A stretch of 64,000 bases of DNA from Companilactobacillus zhongbaensis (GTDB taxonomy: Bacteria > Bacillota > Bacilli > Lactobacillales > Lactobacillaceae): NCBI RefSeq assembly GCF_003946515.1, contig NZ_RHOM01000010.1:17393-81392 (forward strand), given 5' to 3'. Made by a program: the position numbers and the translations under genes. Each line of letters opens with the position of its first letter. The first letter of the stretch is position 1. Shown piece by piece: positions 9,040 to 18,442 of this stretch. The notes below the pieces were generated by a model, which saw only the letters and a program-made list of their open reading frames with translations, searched no databases and was not told where the DNA came from.

Positions 9040-9290
9040 GTTGTGGTTTGTTCCCGGTTCTGCGGGGGTTCCGGGAATTTCGACCGCGGAACGCCATGGA
9101 AGCCACTTTGAACCAATCGAGAAGACCGCTCGATTGGTTCAAAGCTGGGTCTTTCACTAGGCAATAAATTGCCAAGTGAAATTTCATGGCTGACGGTCGA
9201 ATTCCCTCCACCCCCGCAGAACCTAAGGTAGATTAAAACTGTTTATTGGTGGGGTTACGGTGTTTATCTTTTTTTTGCTGACTTGCAGTG
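9040..9290 (+). repeat. Family A structured intergenic repeat, copy A2 (forward)
   Basis: The outer stem is GGTTCTGCGGGGG at 9056-9068 against CCCCCGCAGAACC at 9211-9223, continued by GGAATT/AATTCC and CGACCG/CGGTCG. Hairpin 1 is a perfect 15-bp stem (9107-9121 with 9129-9143, loop AAGACCG). Hairpin 2 pairs TTTCACT 9152-9158 with AGTGAAA 9175-9181 and GGCAA with TTGCC above an A-A mismatch. A T/G-rich 3' arm with ACGGT and ACTTGC blocks is shared with copy A3. The outer limits are approximate. Confidence 0.85.
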
Positions 9291-9542
9291 TGGGGATTAG
9301 GTGCTTTGCTTTTTTCTCTGCCTTTTTTATTTTTGATTGATCTATCTATCTTGTCCATTTATTTTGTGGGTTTCATCGGCTGTGAGGTTGGTTGCCAAAC
9401 TTGGATGTTTATTTTGGGTTTCGATTTTTTTGGATCATCCTTCTTTTTTGCTCTGTTTGCTGGCTGGTCCCTTTGGTACCAGCTCCGCTGTGAGACTGGA
9501 TTCGATTTTTTCTCAGGGGAATCGAAGTGATTGGCTGGTGTC
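9291..9542. other. T/G-rich non-coding stretch before the pheST promoter
   Basis: About 250 bases, strongly T and G rich on the plus strand. No ribosome-binding site stands before any of the short frames, and no family resemblance is seen in them. It continues the biased arm of repeat A2. Confidence 0.55.
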
Positions 9543-9570
9543 TTGCTTTTTTTAACCTAACTTGTATAAT
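9543..9570 (+). promoter_or_regulatory. Probable promoter of the pheST T-box leader
   Basis: A TTGCTT box at 9543-9548 and TATAAT at 9565-9570 are separated by 16 bases. They lie just ahead of the T-box leader. Confidence 0.55.
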
Positions 9571-9576
9571 GATGTC

Positions 9577-9819
9577 ATGAAATAAATGTGTTTTTACATA
9601 AATATGTTTTTTTGAAGATGTTGAAGAAAAATAGTACTCGTTTTGAACGATGACAGGGAGAGCCATTTGCTGAGATCGGCTTGATTGTTTGTTCGAGGAA
9701 TTCACTTTTGGAGTCTTTTGGTTGAGTTACTTTATAACTTTTAATGAGTGCACACTTTTTGTGTGAACTAGGGTGGTACCGCGAGTCCTCGTCCCTTTTT
9801 TTGGGAGAGGACTTTTTTT
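9577..9819 (+). promoter_or_regulatory. T-box riboswitch leader (Phe) with terminator, upstream of pheST
   Basis: The conserved T-box sequence AGGGTGGTACCGCG is at 9770-9783. It is followed by a terminator stem (9784-9813, AGTCCTC against GAGGACT with GTCCC/GGGAG) and a T run. The upstream part has the stem I features GATGACAGGGAGAG and GGAATTCAC. TTC at 9701-9703 is the likely Phe specifier codon; I infer this from the gene it controls. Uncharged tRNA-Phe would stabilise the antiterminator and allow pheST transcription. The 5' end is set from the predicted promoter. Confidence 0.9.
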
Positions 9820-9842
9820 ATGCACTAATTTAGGAGGACAAT

Positions 9843-10889
9843 ATGTCATTAAATGATAAGTTAAAGGAATTGCGCGAGAGCGGAATTGATGATGCTAAAC
9901 GTGCTGAACATTTGAAAGATTTGAATGATCTGCGTGTTAAATTGCTTGGTAAAAAAGGACCTATTACGCAGGCTTTGCGTGGTATGAAGGATGTTCCTAA
10001 GGAAGAACGTCCTGAGATCGGTACTTTGGCTAATAATGTTAAAAAAGATATTCAAGAGGCTATTGAGGCTCGTATCCAAGAGGTTAATCAACGGATCATT
10101 GCTCAAAAGCTGCAAGAAGAGACTTTGGATGTTACTTTGCCTGCTCAAGGTCACAAGATCGGTACGAAGCATATTTTGAACCAAACTATCGAAGACATTG
10201 AACAATTTTTCATTGGCTTAGGTTATGAAGTTGCCCCTGGTTATGAAGTGGAAGAAGATCACTATAACTTTGAACGCTTGAATATTCCTAAGGACCATCC
10301 TGCTCGTGATATGCAAGATACTTTTTATATTACTAATGAATTGTTGATGCGGACTCAGACTTCTGCTCAAGAAGGTCGTGATATGGATGCTCATGATTTT
10401 TCAAAGGGTCCTTTGAAGATGATCTCACCAGGTATCGTTTACCGTCGTGATGATGATGATGCTACTCATTCACATCAATTCCACCAACTTGAAGGATTAG
10501 TCGTTGATAAGAATATTAGTATGGCTGATTTGAAGGGTACTTTGGAAGCTTTATGTCGCCATGTCTTTGGTCCTGATCGTGAAATCAGATTTAGACCTAG
10601 TTTCTTCCCATTTACCGAACCATCTGTTGAAGTTGACGTTTCTTGCTTCAATTGTGGTGGGGAAGGCTGCCGGATTTGTAAATACACTGGTTGGATCGAA
10701 GTACTAGGTGCCGGCTTGACACATCCTAATGTTTTGGAAATGTCTGGCATTGATCATACGAAATACAGTGCATTCGCATTTGGACTTGGACCTGAGAGAT
10801 TCGCAATGTTGAAATACGGTATTGATGATATTCGTGATTTCTACACTAATGACATCAGATTCTTAGAACAATTCAAAGGAGTAAACTAG
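9843..10889 (+). CDS. pheS: Phenylalanine-tRNA ligase alpha subunit
   Basis: The 348-residue class II synthetase subunit has an N-terminal coiled-coil arm and then motif 2 ([29 protein letters not shown]) and motif 3 ([24 protein letters not shown]). [14 protein letters not shown] cysteine cluster lies between them. It forms the alpha2-beta2 enzyme that charges tRNA-Phe. The ATG follows TAGGAGGACA. It is controlled by the T-box upstream and is separated from pheT by a single base. The first third uses T- and G-ending codons more than the later part, as do other genes next to the repeats. Confidence 0.98.
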   Translation: MSLNDKLKELRESGIDDAKRAEHLKDLNDLRVKLLGKKGPITQALRGMKDVPKEERPEIGTLANNVKKDIQEAIEARIQEVNQRIIAQKLQEETLDVTLPAQGHKIGTKHILNQTIEDIEQFFIGLGYEVAPGYEVEEDHYNFERLNIPKDHPARDMQDTFYITNELLMRTQTSAQEGRDMDAHDFSKGPLKMISPGIVYRRDDDDATHSHQFHQLEGLVVDKNISMADLKGTLEALCRHVFGPDREIRFRPSFFPFTEPSVEVDVSCFNCGGEGCRICKYTGWIEVLGAGLTHPNVLEMSGIDHTKYSAFAFGLGPERFAMLKYGIDDIRDFYTNDIRFLEQFKGVN

Positions 10890-10890
10890 C

Positions 10891-13299
10891 ATGAAAATAT
10901 CAATGAATTGGCTAAAAGAATATTTGCCAGTTGAACATTCTGTTGAAGAAATTGCTAACAAGGTTTCATTGACAGGAATTGAATCAGCTCCAGTTAAATT
11001 AGGAACTGATTTATCAAAATTAGTCGTAGGACACATTAATAGTATTAAACCGCATCCAGATTCAGATCATTTGAACCTTTGCCAAGTTGATATTGGCGAA
11101 GCTGAAGATGTACAAATCGTCTGTGGAGCTCCTAATGTGGCAGCTGATCAATACGTGATCGTCGCTCTTGACGGTGCTGATCTGCCTGCTGGCAAAAAAA
11201 TTAAAAAAGGCGAGATCAGAGGTCAAGTTTCAAATGGTATGATCTGTGGCTTGGATGAGTTAGGCGTTAAAGAAAGCCTCGTACCAACTGCTTATCAAAA
11301 AGGTATTTACGTCTTTCCTGCAGCTGAAAAGCCAGGAGCAGATGCTAAAGAATTATTAGGCTTGAATGATGAAATGGTCGATCTAGACATCACACCTAAC
11401 CGTGCCGATACTTTAGGTATGCGTGGAGCTGCTTGGGAAATTGGTGCTACTTATGATAAAAAACCAGCTTTCACTGACCCTAAAATTGATGATTCAAAGG
11501 TTGAATCAGTTAATGATGTAACTATCAACATCAAAGCTGATAATCTAGTGACTGACTACTTAGCTCGAACAGTTAGTGGAGTTAAAGTTGCTGAAAGTCC
11601 ACTCTGGATGCAAAGAAGATTGTGGAACCAAGGTATTCAACCAGTCAACAACATCGTGGATGCTGCAAATTACGTCATGATCGAATTAGGTGAACCAGTG
11701 CAAATTTACGATCTTGATAAATTGACTGACAAAGCTGTCACAGTCGAGATGGCCACTGACGCTTCTAAATTAGTTTTAGATGACAAGATCACGAAAGATT
11801 TGAACCACGATGATTTAGTTATCAACTCAGGTAATGACACGATCGGTTTAGCCGGTGTTACTCAAGGTCAAAAAGCAGTCGTAACTAATGAAACAAAGAA
11901 TATCTTGATCGAGAGTGCCGTTTTCGATGGTACTTCTGTCAGAAAAGCAGCTCAACGTCACGACTTACGTGGGGATGCCTCAAACAGATTTGAAAAAGGT
12001 GTCGACAACGGGGCAGTGGAAATTTCATTGAACCGTGTGGTCGAATTGATCAATGATATTACTGATGTAAAATCTATCTCACAAATTTTAGTTGGAAAAG
12101 AAACTCCTGCTAAACCAACAATCATCAAGGCTTCAATTGAACACGTTAACCGTTTGATGGGAATTACTTTGTCGGATCAAGAAATGATCAAGATATTGGA
12201 TCGTCTTGGTTTTACTACTGAAGAAAACGGTGACGAATTAACAGTTACGATCCCATCACGTCGCTGGGATATGACTATTGAAGCTGATTTGATCGAAGAG
12301 ATCATGCGTATTTATGGATATGAAAACCTCAAGGGTACTTTGCCATCTGGTAATGAGACTAATGGTGGTTACACTCCACAACGTGAGTTCATCAACAAAT
12401 TAAAAAATGTCTTACTAAGTGAAGGCATGGATGAAACCATCACTTTCGGTTTAGTAAGCAAGAAAGAAGCAACCGACTTCAATACAATCGATTCTGAGTA
12501 CACTCGAGTACTTCATCCAATGACAGAAGACCATGAATATCTTCGGACTAGTTTGATTCCTGGATTGATCAAGACAATTGCTTATAATAAGGCTCGTAAG
12601 ACAACCGATATTGCAATTTTTGAACAAGGTCGGATTTTTGACCGCGAAGAAGGCAATGATCGTCCGAAAGAAGTTGAATACATCGCTGGTGCCTTAGCTG
12701 GAAATCTCGGTGCAGATACTTGGAACACAAATGCCAAGGCAGTGGACTTTTACGACATCAAAGCAATCATTGAAGAATTGTTAGGATTCTTGAATGTTGA
12801 TGCGACTTTCGAATTCTTACCATCTGAAAAAATTCAAAATTTGCATCCAGGCCAAACTGCAGTAATCACAGCTGATGAAAAAACAGTTGGATTTGTAGGT
12901 AAGCTTCATCCTGAATATCAAGCAAACAGTTCGGTTGATGACACTTATGTCTTCGAATTGAATGTTGATTCATTATTAGCACTAGCCAAAAAGAATGTTA
13001 AAGCTCAATCAGCTCCAAAATATCCAAGCATCAATCGTGATTTAGCTATCTTAGTTGATAAAAAAATTGCCAGTGGTCAAATTGTTAAGGATATCTTTAA
13101 CAACGGTGGAGAATACTTGAAAGACGTGAATATTTTCGATGTTTATCAAGGAAGCAATATCGATGTTGGACACAAATCTCTCGGATATCATTTGATTTTC
13201 CAGAATCCTAATGATACATTGACAGACGATACTGTTGAAAAAGCATTCACTCAAATTAAAGATAGTTTAATCGATCAATTTGATGTTGAAGTTAGATAA
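10891..13299 (+). CDS. pheT: Phenylalanine-tRNA ligase beta subunit
   Basis: The 802-residue length is typical. The domains in order are an EMAP/OB-type tRNA-binding domain (about 40-150, PHPDSDHLNLCQVDIG), the B3/B4 editing domain (VVDAANYVMIELGEPVQIYD), B5 and the catalytic-like core (DLIEEIMRIYGYENL). A C-terminal anticodon-binding FDX-ACB domain ends it (YPSINRDLAILVDK). It pairs with PheS, which lies one base upstream, and both are induced by phenylalanine-tRNA shortage through the T-box. No internal irregularity is seen. Confidence 0.98.
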   Translation: MKISMNWLKEYLPVEHSVEEIANKVSLTGIESAPVKLGTDLSKLVVGHINSIKPHPDSDHLNLCQVDIGEAEDVQIVCGAPNVAADQYVIVALDGADLPAGKKIKKGEIRGQVSNGMICGLDELGVKESLVPTAYQKGIYVFPAAEKPGADAKELLGLNDEMVDLDITPNRADTLGMRGAAWEIGATYDKKPAFTDPKIDDSKVESVNDVTINIKADNLVTDYLARTVSGVKVAESPLWMQRRLWNQGIQPVNNIVDAANYVMIELGEPVQIYDLDKLTDKAVTVEMATDASKLVLDDKITKDLNHDDLVINSGNDTIGLAGVTQGQKAVVTNETKNILIESAVFDGTSVRKAAQRHDLRGDASNRFEKGVDNGAVEISLNRVVELINDITDVKSISQILVGKETPAKPTIIKASIEHVNRLMGITLSDQEMIKILDRLGFTTEENGDELTVTIPSRRWDMTIEADLIEEIMRIYGYENLKGTLPSGNETNGGYTPQREFINKLKNVLLSEGMDETITFGLVSKKEATDFNTIDSEYTRVLHPMTEDHEYLRTSLIPGLIKTIAYNKARKTTDIAIFEQGRIFDREEGNDRPKEVEYIAGALAGNLGADTWNTNAKAVDFYDIKAIIEELLGFLNVDATFEFLPSEKIQNLHPGQTAVITADEKTVGFVGKLHPEYQANSSVDDTYVFELNVDSLLALAKKNVKAQSAPKYPSINRDLAILVDKKIASGQIVKDIFNNGGEYLKDVNIFDVYQGSNIDVGHKSLGYHLIFQNPNDTLTDDTVEKAFTQIKDSLIDQFDVEVR

Positions 13300-13351
13300 T
13301 TGAGCTTACTAAATGGTATAATTTTAATAAATCAAACCAGGAGGCTGCATC

Positions 13352-14500
13352 TTGAGCCAAAAAGATGAAAAAAAAGATGCACTAAAACGTGAATCTGAAG
13401 AAAAAATATCGACTCGCGCTAAAGAACGGTCAGTTGCGAACCATATCGCATACTGGATCGTTGGTGTGATTGCTGTTTTGGCAGTCGTCGTAGCGATCAT
13501 TGGCTTCAATTACGTTAATAGTTCACTTCAACCTTACGATTCAAATAGCAAGCAAGATGTTATGGTCAAGATTCCTGTAGGTTCTTCCAGCAAAGATATT
13601 GCGAAGACTTTGGAATCTGACAAGATCATCAAGAGCGCAACTGTATTCAATTACTACATCAAAGCTCACAACTACACTGATTTCCAAGCGGGCTACTATT
13701 CCTTCAAGCAATCAATGTCCATGAGTGACATCGTCAACCAATTGCAAAAGGGTGCTAGCGCTGAGCCGGTCGGTAATACTAAGAACAAAGTATTAGTTCA
13801 AGAAGGTATTACTATCGATCAAATCGGTGATCAAATTGCTAAGAGTACTAACTTCAAGAAGTCAGACTTTTTGGACCTCATGAAGAATCAAACATACATG
13901 AAAAAACTTGAGAATAAGTACCCTGAATTGTTGACTTCATCAATGGAAAGCAAGGGTGTTAGATATCACTTAGAAGGATATTTATATCCAGCTACTTATG
14001 GAGTATACAAAGGGATGACCTTGAAAGAGCTCGTTAACCAAATGGTTGATAAGACTAATTCGGTCATGCAACCTTATTACTCACAGATCAAAGAGAAGAA
14101 TTTGACAGTCCAAGAGACTTTGACGTTAGCATCATTAGTCGAACGTGAAGGTGTTACTCAAAAGGATCGTCAAAAGATCGCCGGTGTATTTTTCAACCGT
14201 CTAGATGTCGACATGCCATTGCAATCCGATATTTCGGTAATGTATGCTTTGAACACGCACAAGAAGAGTTTGTCGAACAAAGATACTAGCGTAAAATCAC
14301 CATATAACCTATACAAGAACGAAGGATTCGGACCTGGTCCGTTCAACTCACCAAGTTTGGAATCAATTCAAGCTACATTGAATCCTGCTGATAGAGACAA
14401 GGGTTACTACTACTTCTTCGCCAACTTGAAGACTGGTAAGGTAACTTACTCAACAAACTTCAGTTCTCACCAAAATAGGTATGATTCATTAGACCAGTAG
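13352..14500 (+). CDS. mltG: Endolytic murein transglycosylase MltG (YceG)
   Basis: The 382-residue protein has a charged cytoplasmic head, one membrane segment at about 32-54, a LysM-like domain and the YceG catalytic domain. The catalytic Glu is E264 in TLASLVEREGV. The conserved PLQSDISVMYAL and GPGPFNSPSLESIQATLNPA blocks follow. It cleaves nascent glycan strands and so sets their length. The start is TTG behind CCAGGAGG. It lies 52 bases after pheT, and greA follows. Catalytic and membrane features are intact. Confidence 0.93.
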   Translation: MSQKDEKKDALKRESEEKISTRAKERSVANHIAYWIVGVIAVLAVVVAIIGFNYVNSSLQPYDSNSKQDVMVKIPVGSSSKDIAKTLESDKIIKSATVFNYYIKAHNYTDFQAGYYSFKQSMSMSDIVNQLQKGASAEPVGNTKNKVLVQEGITIDQIGDQIAKSTNFKKSDFLDLMKNQTYMKKLENKYPELLTSSMESKGVRYHLEGYLYPATYGVYKGMTLKELVNQMVDKTNSVMQPYYSQIKEKNLTVQETLTLASLVEREGVTQKDRQKIAGVFFNRLDVDMPLQSDISVMYALNTHKKSLSNKDTSVKSPYNLYKNEGFGPGPFNSPSLESIQATLNPADRDKGYYYFFANLKTGKVTYSTNFSSHQNRYDSLDQ

Positions 14501-14626
14501 TGTAGAATATAGAATCAAGACTGTCATCTAATCAATTTTGGTTAGATGACTTTTGAAATTATACGAGGATCGGAAAACCTTATATTTCCAAATATTTTTG
14601 ATTTATTGATTTATGGAGGAATTAAA

Positions 14627-15103
14627 ATGGCAGAAAAAAGCTATCCAATGACAGCTGAAGGTAAAAAGCAGCTTGAAGAAGAATTAGAGAACTTAAAGAA
14701 AGTTAAACGTCCAGAAGTAATTAACCGTATTAAAATTGCTAGAGGTTTTGGTGACTTATCCGAAAACTCAGAATACTCATCAGCTAAAGATGAACAAAGT
14801 GTCGTTGAATCAAGAATTTCACAAGTTACAGAAATGATCCAATATGCCAATGTTGTTGATACTGACGATGTTGCGCATGACGAAGTTTCTGTTGGTAAGA
14901 AAGTTACTGTTCAAGAAGACGATGACGAACCAGAAGTATATACTATTGTTGGTTCTGCTGAGTCAGATCCTGACAACGGTAAGATCTCAAACAATTCTCC
15001 AATTGCTAAAGCGTTGATCGGAAAACATGTGGGTGACGATGTCACTGTTGAAACTCCGGCTGGAAGTTATACTTTAACAATTAAAGCCGTAGATGTTGCC
15101 TAA
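14627..15103 (+). CDS. greA: Transcription elongation factor GreA
   Basis: The 158-residue protein has an N-terminal antiparallel coiled coil carrying the acidic tip [17 protein letters not shown], and a C-terminal FKBP-like domain ending SYTLTIKAV. GreA enters the RNA polymerase secondary channel and stimulates cleavage of backtracked transcripts. I chose ATG 14627 over the longer frame from 14546, because ATGGAGGAATT stands right before it and [12 protein letters not shown] is the usual start. It follows mltG, as in many Firmicutes. Confidence 0.96.
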   Translation: MAEKSYPMTAEGKKQLEEELENLKKVKRPEVINRIKIARGFGDLSENSEYSSAKDEQSVVESRISQVTEMIQYANVVDTDDVAHDEVSVGKKVTVQEDDDEPEVYTIVGSAESDPDNGKISNNSPIAKALIGKHVGDDVTVETPAGSYTLTIKAVDVA

Positions 15104-15166
15104 CGAAAACGTTTTCTGGTAAGCTTACTTTGTGTGGTTTATTATTTAATCAATGAGGTGAGAGAC

Positions 15167-15463
15167 ATGAAAATTGAAATTAGTGATGAAGCAGCAAAAT
15201 GGTACGAAGATAACGTTGATCTAAAGCCAGGCGATGGTATTAGATTTTACGGAAAAGTTTATGGAAAGACTATGGTCCATGAAGGCTTTTCGATCGCATT
15301 CAGAAAAGAATCCCCAGATGCTCCTGTCGCAAGTACAGAAGTAGATGGAATCACTTATTTTATTACCGATAATGATACTTGGTTTTTTGCAAGATACGAT
15401 TTAGATGTCGAATATGATGCCAAAGTTGATAGTCCAAATTATATTTTTAAATCCAATGAATAA
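15167..15463 (+). CDS. HesB/YadR-like (Fe-S biosynthesis fold) family protein
   Basis: This 98-residue protein resembles the HesB-like subfamily common in lactobacilli (MKIEISDEAAKWYEDNVDL...GDGIRFYGKVYG). The fold is that of A-type iron-sulfur carriers, but no cysteine is present. It is therefore unlikely to carry a cluster in the usual way, and its role is unknown. I chose ATG 15167 because GAGGTGAGAG precedes it; the longer frame from 15134 has no such site. It stands between greA and the penicillin-binding protein gene, with short gaps on both sides. Confidence 0.75.
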   Translation: MKIEISDEAAKWYEDNVDLKPGDGIRFYGKVYGKTMVHEGFSIAFRKESPDAPVASTEVDGITYFITDNDTWFFARYDLDVEYDAKVDSPNYIFKSNE

Positions 15464-15488
15464 GATTTAGTATTTTGAAGGGAAACCT

Positions 15489-17603
15489 ATGAAAAGAATA
15501 CTGGAAATAATTAGAAAAAGAACAGGTAGTCAAGCGAAGTCTACTATTCCCTTTCGTTTAAACCTGCTCTTTTTTATTGTCTTTGCTTTATTTGCCCTCT
15601 TAGTGGGTCAATTAGCTTATTTACAGATCGTTTACGGTGGTAAATTTGCGGCAGAGGTTGAACGAACAGATAAAACTGTCATGCAAGGAAACGTTCCTCG
15701 TGGGATGATCTATGATTCTAAGGGTCGTTTGTTAGTCGGAAATTCAACTGAGAGTGCTATTACTTACACGAAGAGTTCCGGCGTTAAATCAAGCGATATT
15801 TATCAAATTGTTAATCGTCTTACGAAGTACGTGAATATCAAAAAGGGTGACTTGTCTGAAAGAGATAAGGCAGATTATATTTTGGCTGCTCCAGGTAAAT
15901 CGGAGAAAGTTTCCAAACAAATGCCTAAGTCTTATCGACAAGACTCCGATGGTAATGCCTATTCAAGTAACAAAGTCTACGCGAACGAAGTGAAATACAT
16001 TCAAGAGCAAGGAATTCATTTATCTAATAAGGAAGAGGCTAAAGCTACCGCCTTTAAGAAAATGAGTTCAGCATATTCGTTATCGACCGTGTTCTTGAAG
16101 GACAAGGGCTTGACATCCAAAGAAATTGCTCAAGTTAGTGAACATTTGACTGAATTACCAGGTATCTCCGTTGGGACGAACTGGAATAGAAACTATCCAG
16201 AAGGAAAATCTATTGCAAGTATCATTGGTGGGGTTTCTACCGAACAACAAGGTATTCCTGATGACGAGTTGAACACAATGCTAGCTTCTGGTTATTCACG
16301 GAATGACCGTGTTGGTACTAGTTACTTAGAGAAGAGTTATGAATCGATCTTGGCTGGTACGAAGAGTCAACGTCAAGTTGAAATTGGTTCAAACAATCAG
16401 ATCAAGAGTAGTAAGCAGATCTACAAAGGTCAAAAGGGTGGAAACCTTAATTTGACGATTGACTCAGCTTTCCAAAAGAAAGTTCAAAGTGCTTTGAATA
16501 CGCAATTCTCTTCAGCCAAGGCTGCAGGAATAACTCAGTATTCTGATGGTGCATATGCAGTTGCGATGAATCCTCAGACTGGTGCAATTTTAGCTATGGC
16601 TGGTATTAGAAATAATCCCAAAACTGGTAAAACGACCGAAGATTCACTGGGAGTTATTAACCGGACCTTTGTAATGGGTTCTGCTGTTAAGGGTGCGACC
16701 GTATTGGGAGCATTCATGGATGGTGTCATCACACCTGAAAATAACACCTTGCCAGATCAACCGATTTACTTACCAGGTACTGCGGTCAAGAAATCAGTTT
16801 ATCCTATTGGTACTTTCAGCTCCTTGTCGGCTGCTAAAGCGCTAGAAGTTTCTTCTAACGAGTACATGATGGCTTTGGCTATCAGAGAAGGTAAGGCTAC
16901 ATACAAGCCTTATACAGCTTTACATCTTGATCCAGGTATTTTTGACACTATGCGTGGCTACTTTAAGCAATTTGGTTTAGGTGTTAAGACTGGTATCGAT
17001 ATTTCTGGTGAAACAACTGGTATTGAAGGTTCTAATAGAACTTCTACTGGTCAATTGAAGACTGGTTCGGCACTGGATTTGTCTTACGGAAACTACGATG
17101 CTTATACATTGATCGAAATGGTTCAATATATTTCTACGATCGCAAACGGTGGTTATAGAATGCAACCTTACATCGTTAACTCGATTCAAAAGACGCAAAA
17201 CGATGGTAAAAAGGGTGCCGTTGAATCTGTTACTAAGCCTAAAGTCTTGAACCGTGTTGGCTTTACTAACGACGAATTGAAGATCGTTAAAACTGGTATG
17301 TATAACGTTGTCCACGGTTCAGATGGTTGGACAACTGGTACTAGATTGAAAGATATTACACCATCAGTGTCTGCCAAGACCGGAACAGCTCAATCGTTCT
17401 ACTACGATCCAGACAACCCTGATAATGATGATCCACCGGAAACAATTACTACTAGTTTGGTATCTTATGGACCTTCAGATGATCCTAATATTGCCTTAGC
17501 AATTGTCTTTCCAAACTTAACATCAGAAAACGGAAGTTATCCTCAATTAGTTGCACATCAGATCTATGAGGACTACTATAAGATGACTGGTCAAAGTAAA
17601 TAA
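15489..17603 (+). CDS. Class B penicillin-binding protein (transpeptidase)
   Basis: The 704-residue protein has a cytoplasmic basic start, a membrane anchor at about 23-47, a PBP dimerisation domain (RGMIYDSKGRLL to about 310) and a transpeptidase domain. Its catalytic motifs are S398-A-V-K401, S455-S-N457 and KTG near residue 620 (SAKTGTAQ). It cross-links peptidoglycan together with a SEDS glycosyltransferase encoded elsewhere. It resembles PBP2a/2b-type enzymes of lactobacilli, and I leave the symbol open. The ATG follows GAAGGGAAA. All active-site residues are in place. Confidence 0.92.
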   Translation: MKRILEIIRKRTGSQAKSTIPFRLNLLFFIVFALFALLVGQLAYLQIVYGGKFAAEVERTDKTVMQGNVPRGMIYDSKGRLLVGNSTESAITYTKSSGVKSSDIYQIVNRLTKYVNIKKGDLSERDKADYILAAPGKSEKVSKQMPKSYRQDSDGNAYSSNKVYANEVKYIQEQGIHLSNKEEAKATAFKKMSSAYSLSTVFLKDKGLTSKEIAQVSEHLTELPGISVGTNWNRNYPEGKSIASIIGGVSTEQQGIPDDELNTMLASGYSRNDRVGTSYLEKSYESILAGTKSQRQVEIGSNNQIKSSKQIYKGQKGGNLNLTIDSAFQKKVQSALNTQFSSAKAAGITQYSDGAYAVAMNPQTGAILAMAGIRNNPKTGKTTEDSLGVINRTFVMGSAVKGATVLGAFMDGVITPENNTLPDQPIYLPGTAVKKSVYPIGTFSSLSAAKALEVSSNEYMMALAIREGKATYKPYTALHLDPGIFDTMRGYFKQFGLGVKTGIDISGETTGIEGSNRTSTGQLKTGSALDLSYGNYDAYTLIEMVQYISTIANGGYRMQPYIVNSIQKTQNDGKKGAVESVTKPKVLNRVGFTNDELKIVKTGMYNVVHGSDGWTTGTRLKDITPSVSAKTGTAQSFYYDPDNPDNDDPPETITTSLVSYGPSDDPNIALAIVFPNLTSENGSYPQLVAHQIYEDYYKMTGQSK

Positions 17604-17690
17604 TAAATTCACTCTTTTAAAATAGTCTAAAAAATGCTATATTAATTAAGTTGAATTTAGTTAAGTATTATATGAAAGGATGTTCCAGTA

Positions 17691-17840
17691 ATGAGAGTAA
17701 ACATAACAATGGAATGTACTTCATGCCATGAACGTACATATCTAACAAGCAAGAGCAAGCGTAACAGTCCTGATCGTTTAGAGCTTAAGAAGTATTGCCC
17801 ACGCGAACGTACAGTTACATTGCATCGCGAAACAAAATAA
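17691..17840 (+). CDS. rpmG: Ribosomal protein bL33
   Basis: The 49-residue protein [17 protein letters not shown]...LHRETK is a clear L33, a small component of the large ribosomal subunit. Of the four zinc-ligand positions, the first pair CTSC is present, but the second reads CPRE with one cysteine. It is thus a partly degenerate zinc ribbon, as seen in some paralogues. ATG 17691 follows AAAGGATG. A terminator comes one base after the stop, so it is probably transcribed on its own. Confidence 0.95.
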   Translation: MRVNITMECTSCHERTYLTSKSKRNSPDRLELKKYCPRERTVTLHRETK

Positions 17841-17871
17841 ACAACAGGTATAATTCCTGTTGTTTTTTTTT
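17841..17871 (+). terminator. Intrinsic terminator after rpmG
   Basis: ACAACAGG at 17841-17848 pairs with CCTGTTGT at 17856-17863 and is followed by a T run. The next gene's ribosome-binding site begins just behind it. Confidence 0.85.
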
Positions 17872-17887
17872 ACTGGAGGTGGAGTTT

Positions 17888-18442
17888 TTGGACAAAGTTA
17901 GTTTTCGGAAACAACAATTAGATACAGTTGAAAAGTTCATGCAGAGCGATCAAGCTCAGCATGAAATCAATGAACTGTATTTACAATTATTTTCTGATCC
18001 AGATTTTCAATCGGCTAGTTCGGTTGGAATAACTTTGAGTGTCGACAGCGAGATTCCAACTTTCCCAATCATTAATAAATGTTGGGAAGATGGAAAAGCC
18101 GTCTACGTTCCTAAGACATACAGTGATTATTCAATGACTTTTGTACATTATGATAGTTCAAGTCATACTGAAGTTAACTCTTTAGGGATCAAAGAACCGA
18201 TCGATGATACTAAGTCCTTGAATCCTCCAGAATTATTGATCGTACCAGGCATTGCCTTTTCAAAAGAAGGGAAGAACCGTTTAGGTTCAGGTTCTGGATT
18301 TTATGATCGGTATTTGGAACAATATGCAACAAAGACTGTTTCACTCGCTTTGTCGAGACAGTTTTTTGTACAAGCACCTTGGCCTGTCTTTACACTGGAT
18401 AAGCCAGTCGATAAAATAATTTCAGTAGCAGAGGACAAATAA
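17888..18442 (+). CDS. 5-formyltetrahydrofolate cyclo-ligase family protein
   Basis: The 184-residue protein has the family's N-terminal basic helix (FRKQQLDTVEKF). The folate and ATP-site pattern is LLIVPGIAFSKEGKNRLGSGSGFYDRYLEQY. It converts 5-formyl-THF to 5,10-methenyl-THF using ATP. I chose TTG 17888: CTGGAGGTGGAG precedes it, while the longer frame runs back into rpmG. The stop is directly followed by the rhomboid start. The same cluster (cyclo-ligase, rhomboid, yqgQ, glcK) occurs in Bacillus as yqgN-gluP-yqgQ-glcK. Confidence 0.9.
   Translation: MDKVSFRKQQLDTVEKFMQSDQAQHEINELYLQLFSDPDFQSASSVGITLSVDSEIPTFPIINKCWEDGKAVYVPKTYSDYSMTFVHYDSSSHTEVNSLGIKEPIDDTKSLNPPELLIVPGIAFSKEGKNRLGSGSGFYDRYLEQYATKTVSLALSRQFFVQAPWPVFTLDKPVDKIISVAEDK

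Noticed and set aside
9861..10205. Minus-strand frame of 114 codons inside pheS
   Set aside because: It is a shadow of the pheS codon pattern; pheS is a complete, conserved gene there.
15103..15117. Palindrome GAAAACGTTTTC resembling a CcpA (cre) site
   Set aside because: It lies just behind greA rather than at a promoter and misses consensus end positions; a chance palindrome is likely.
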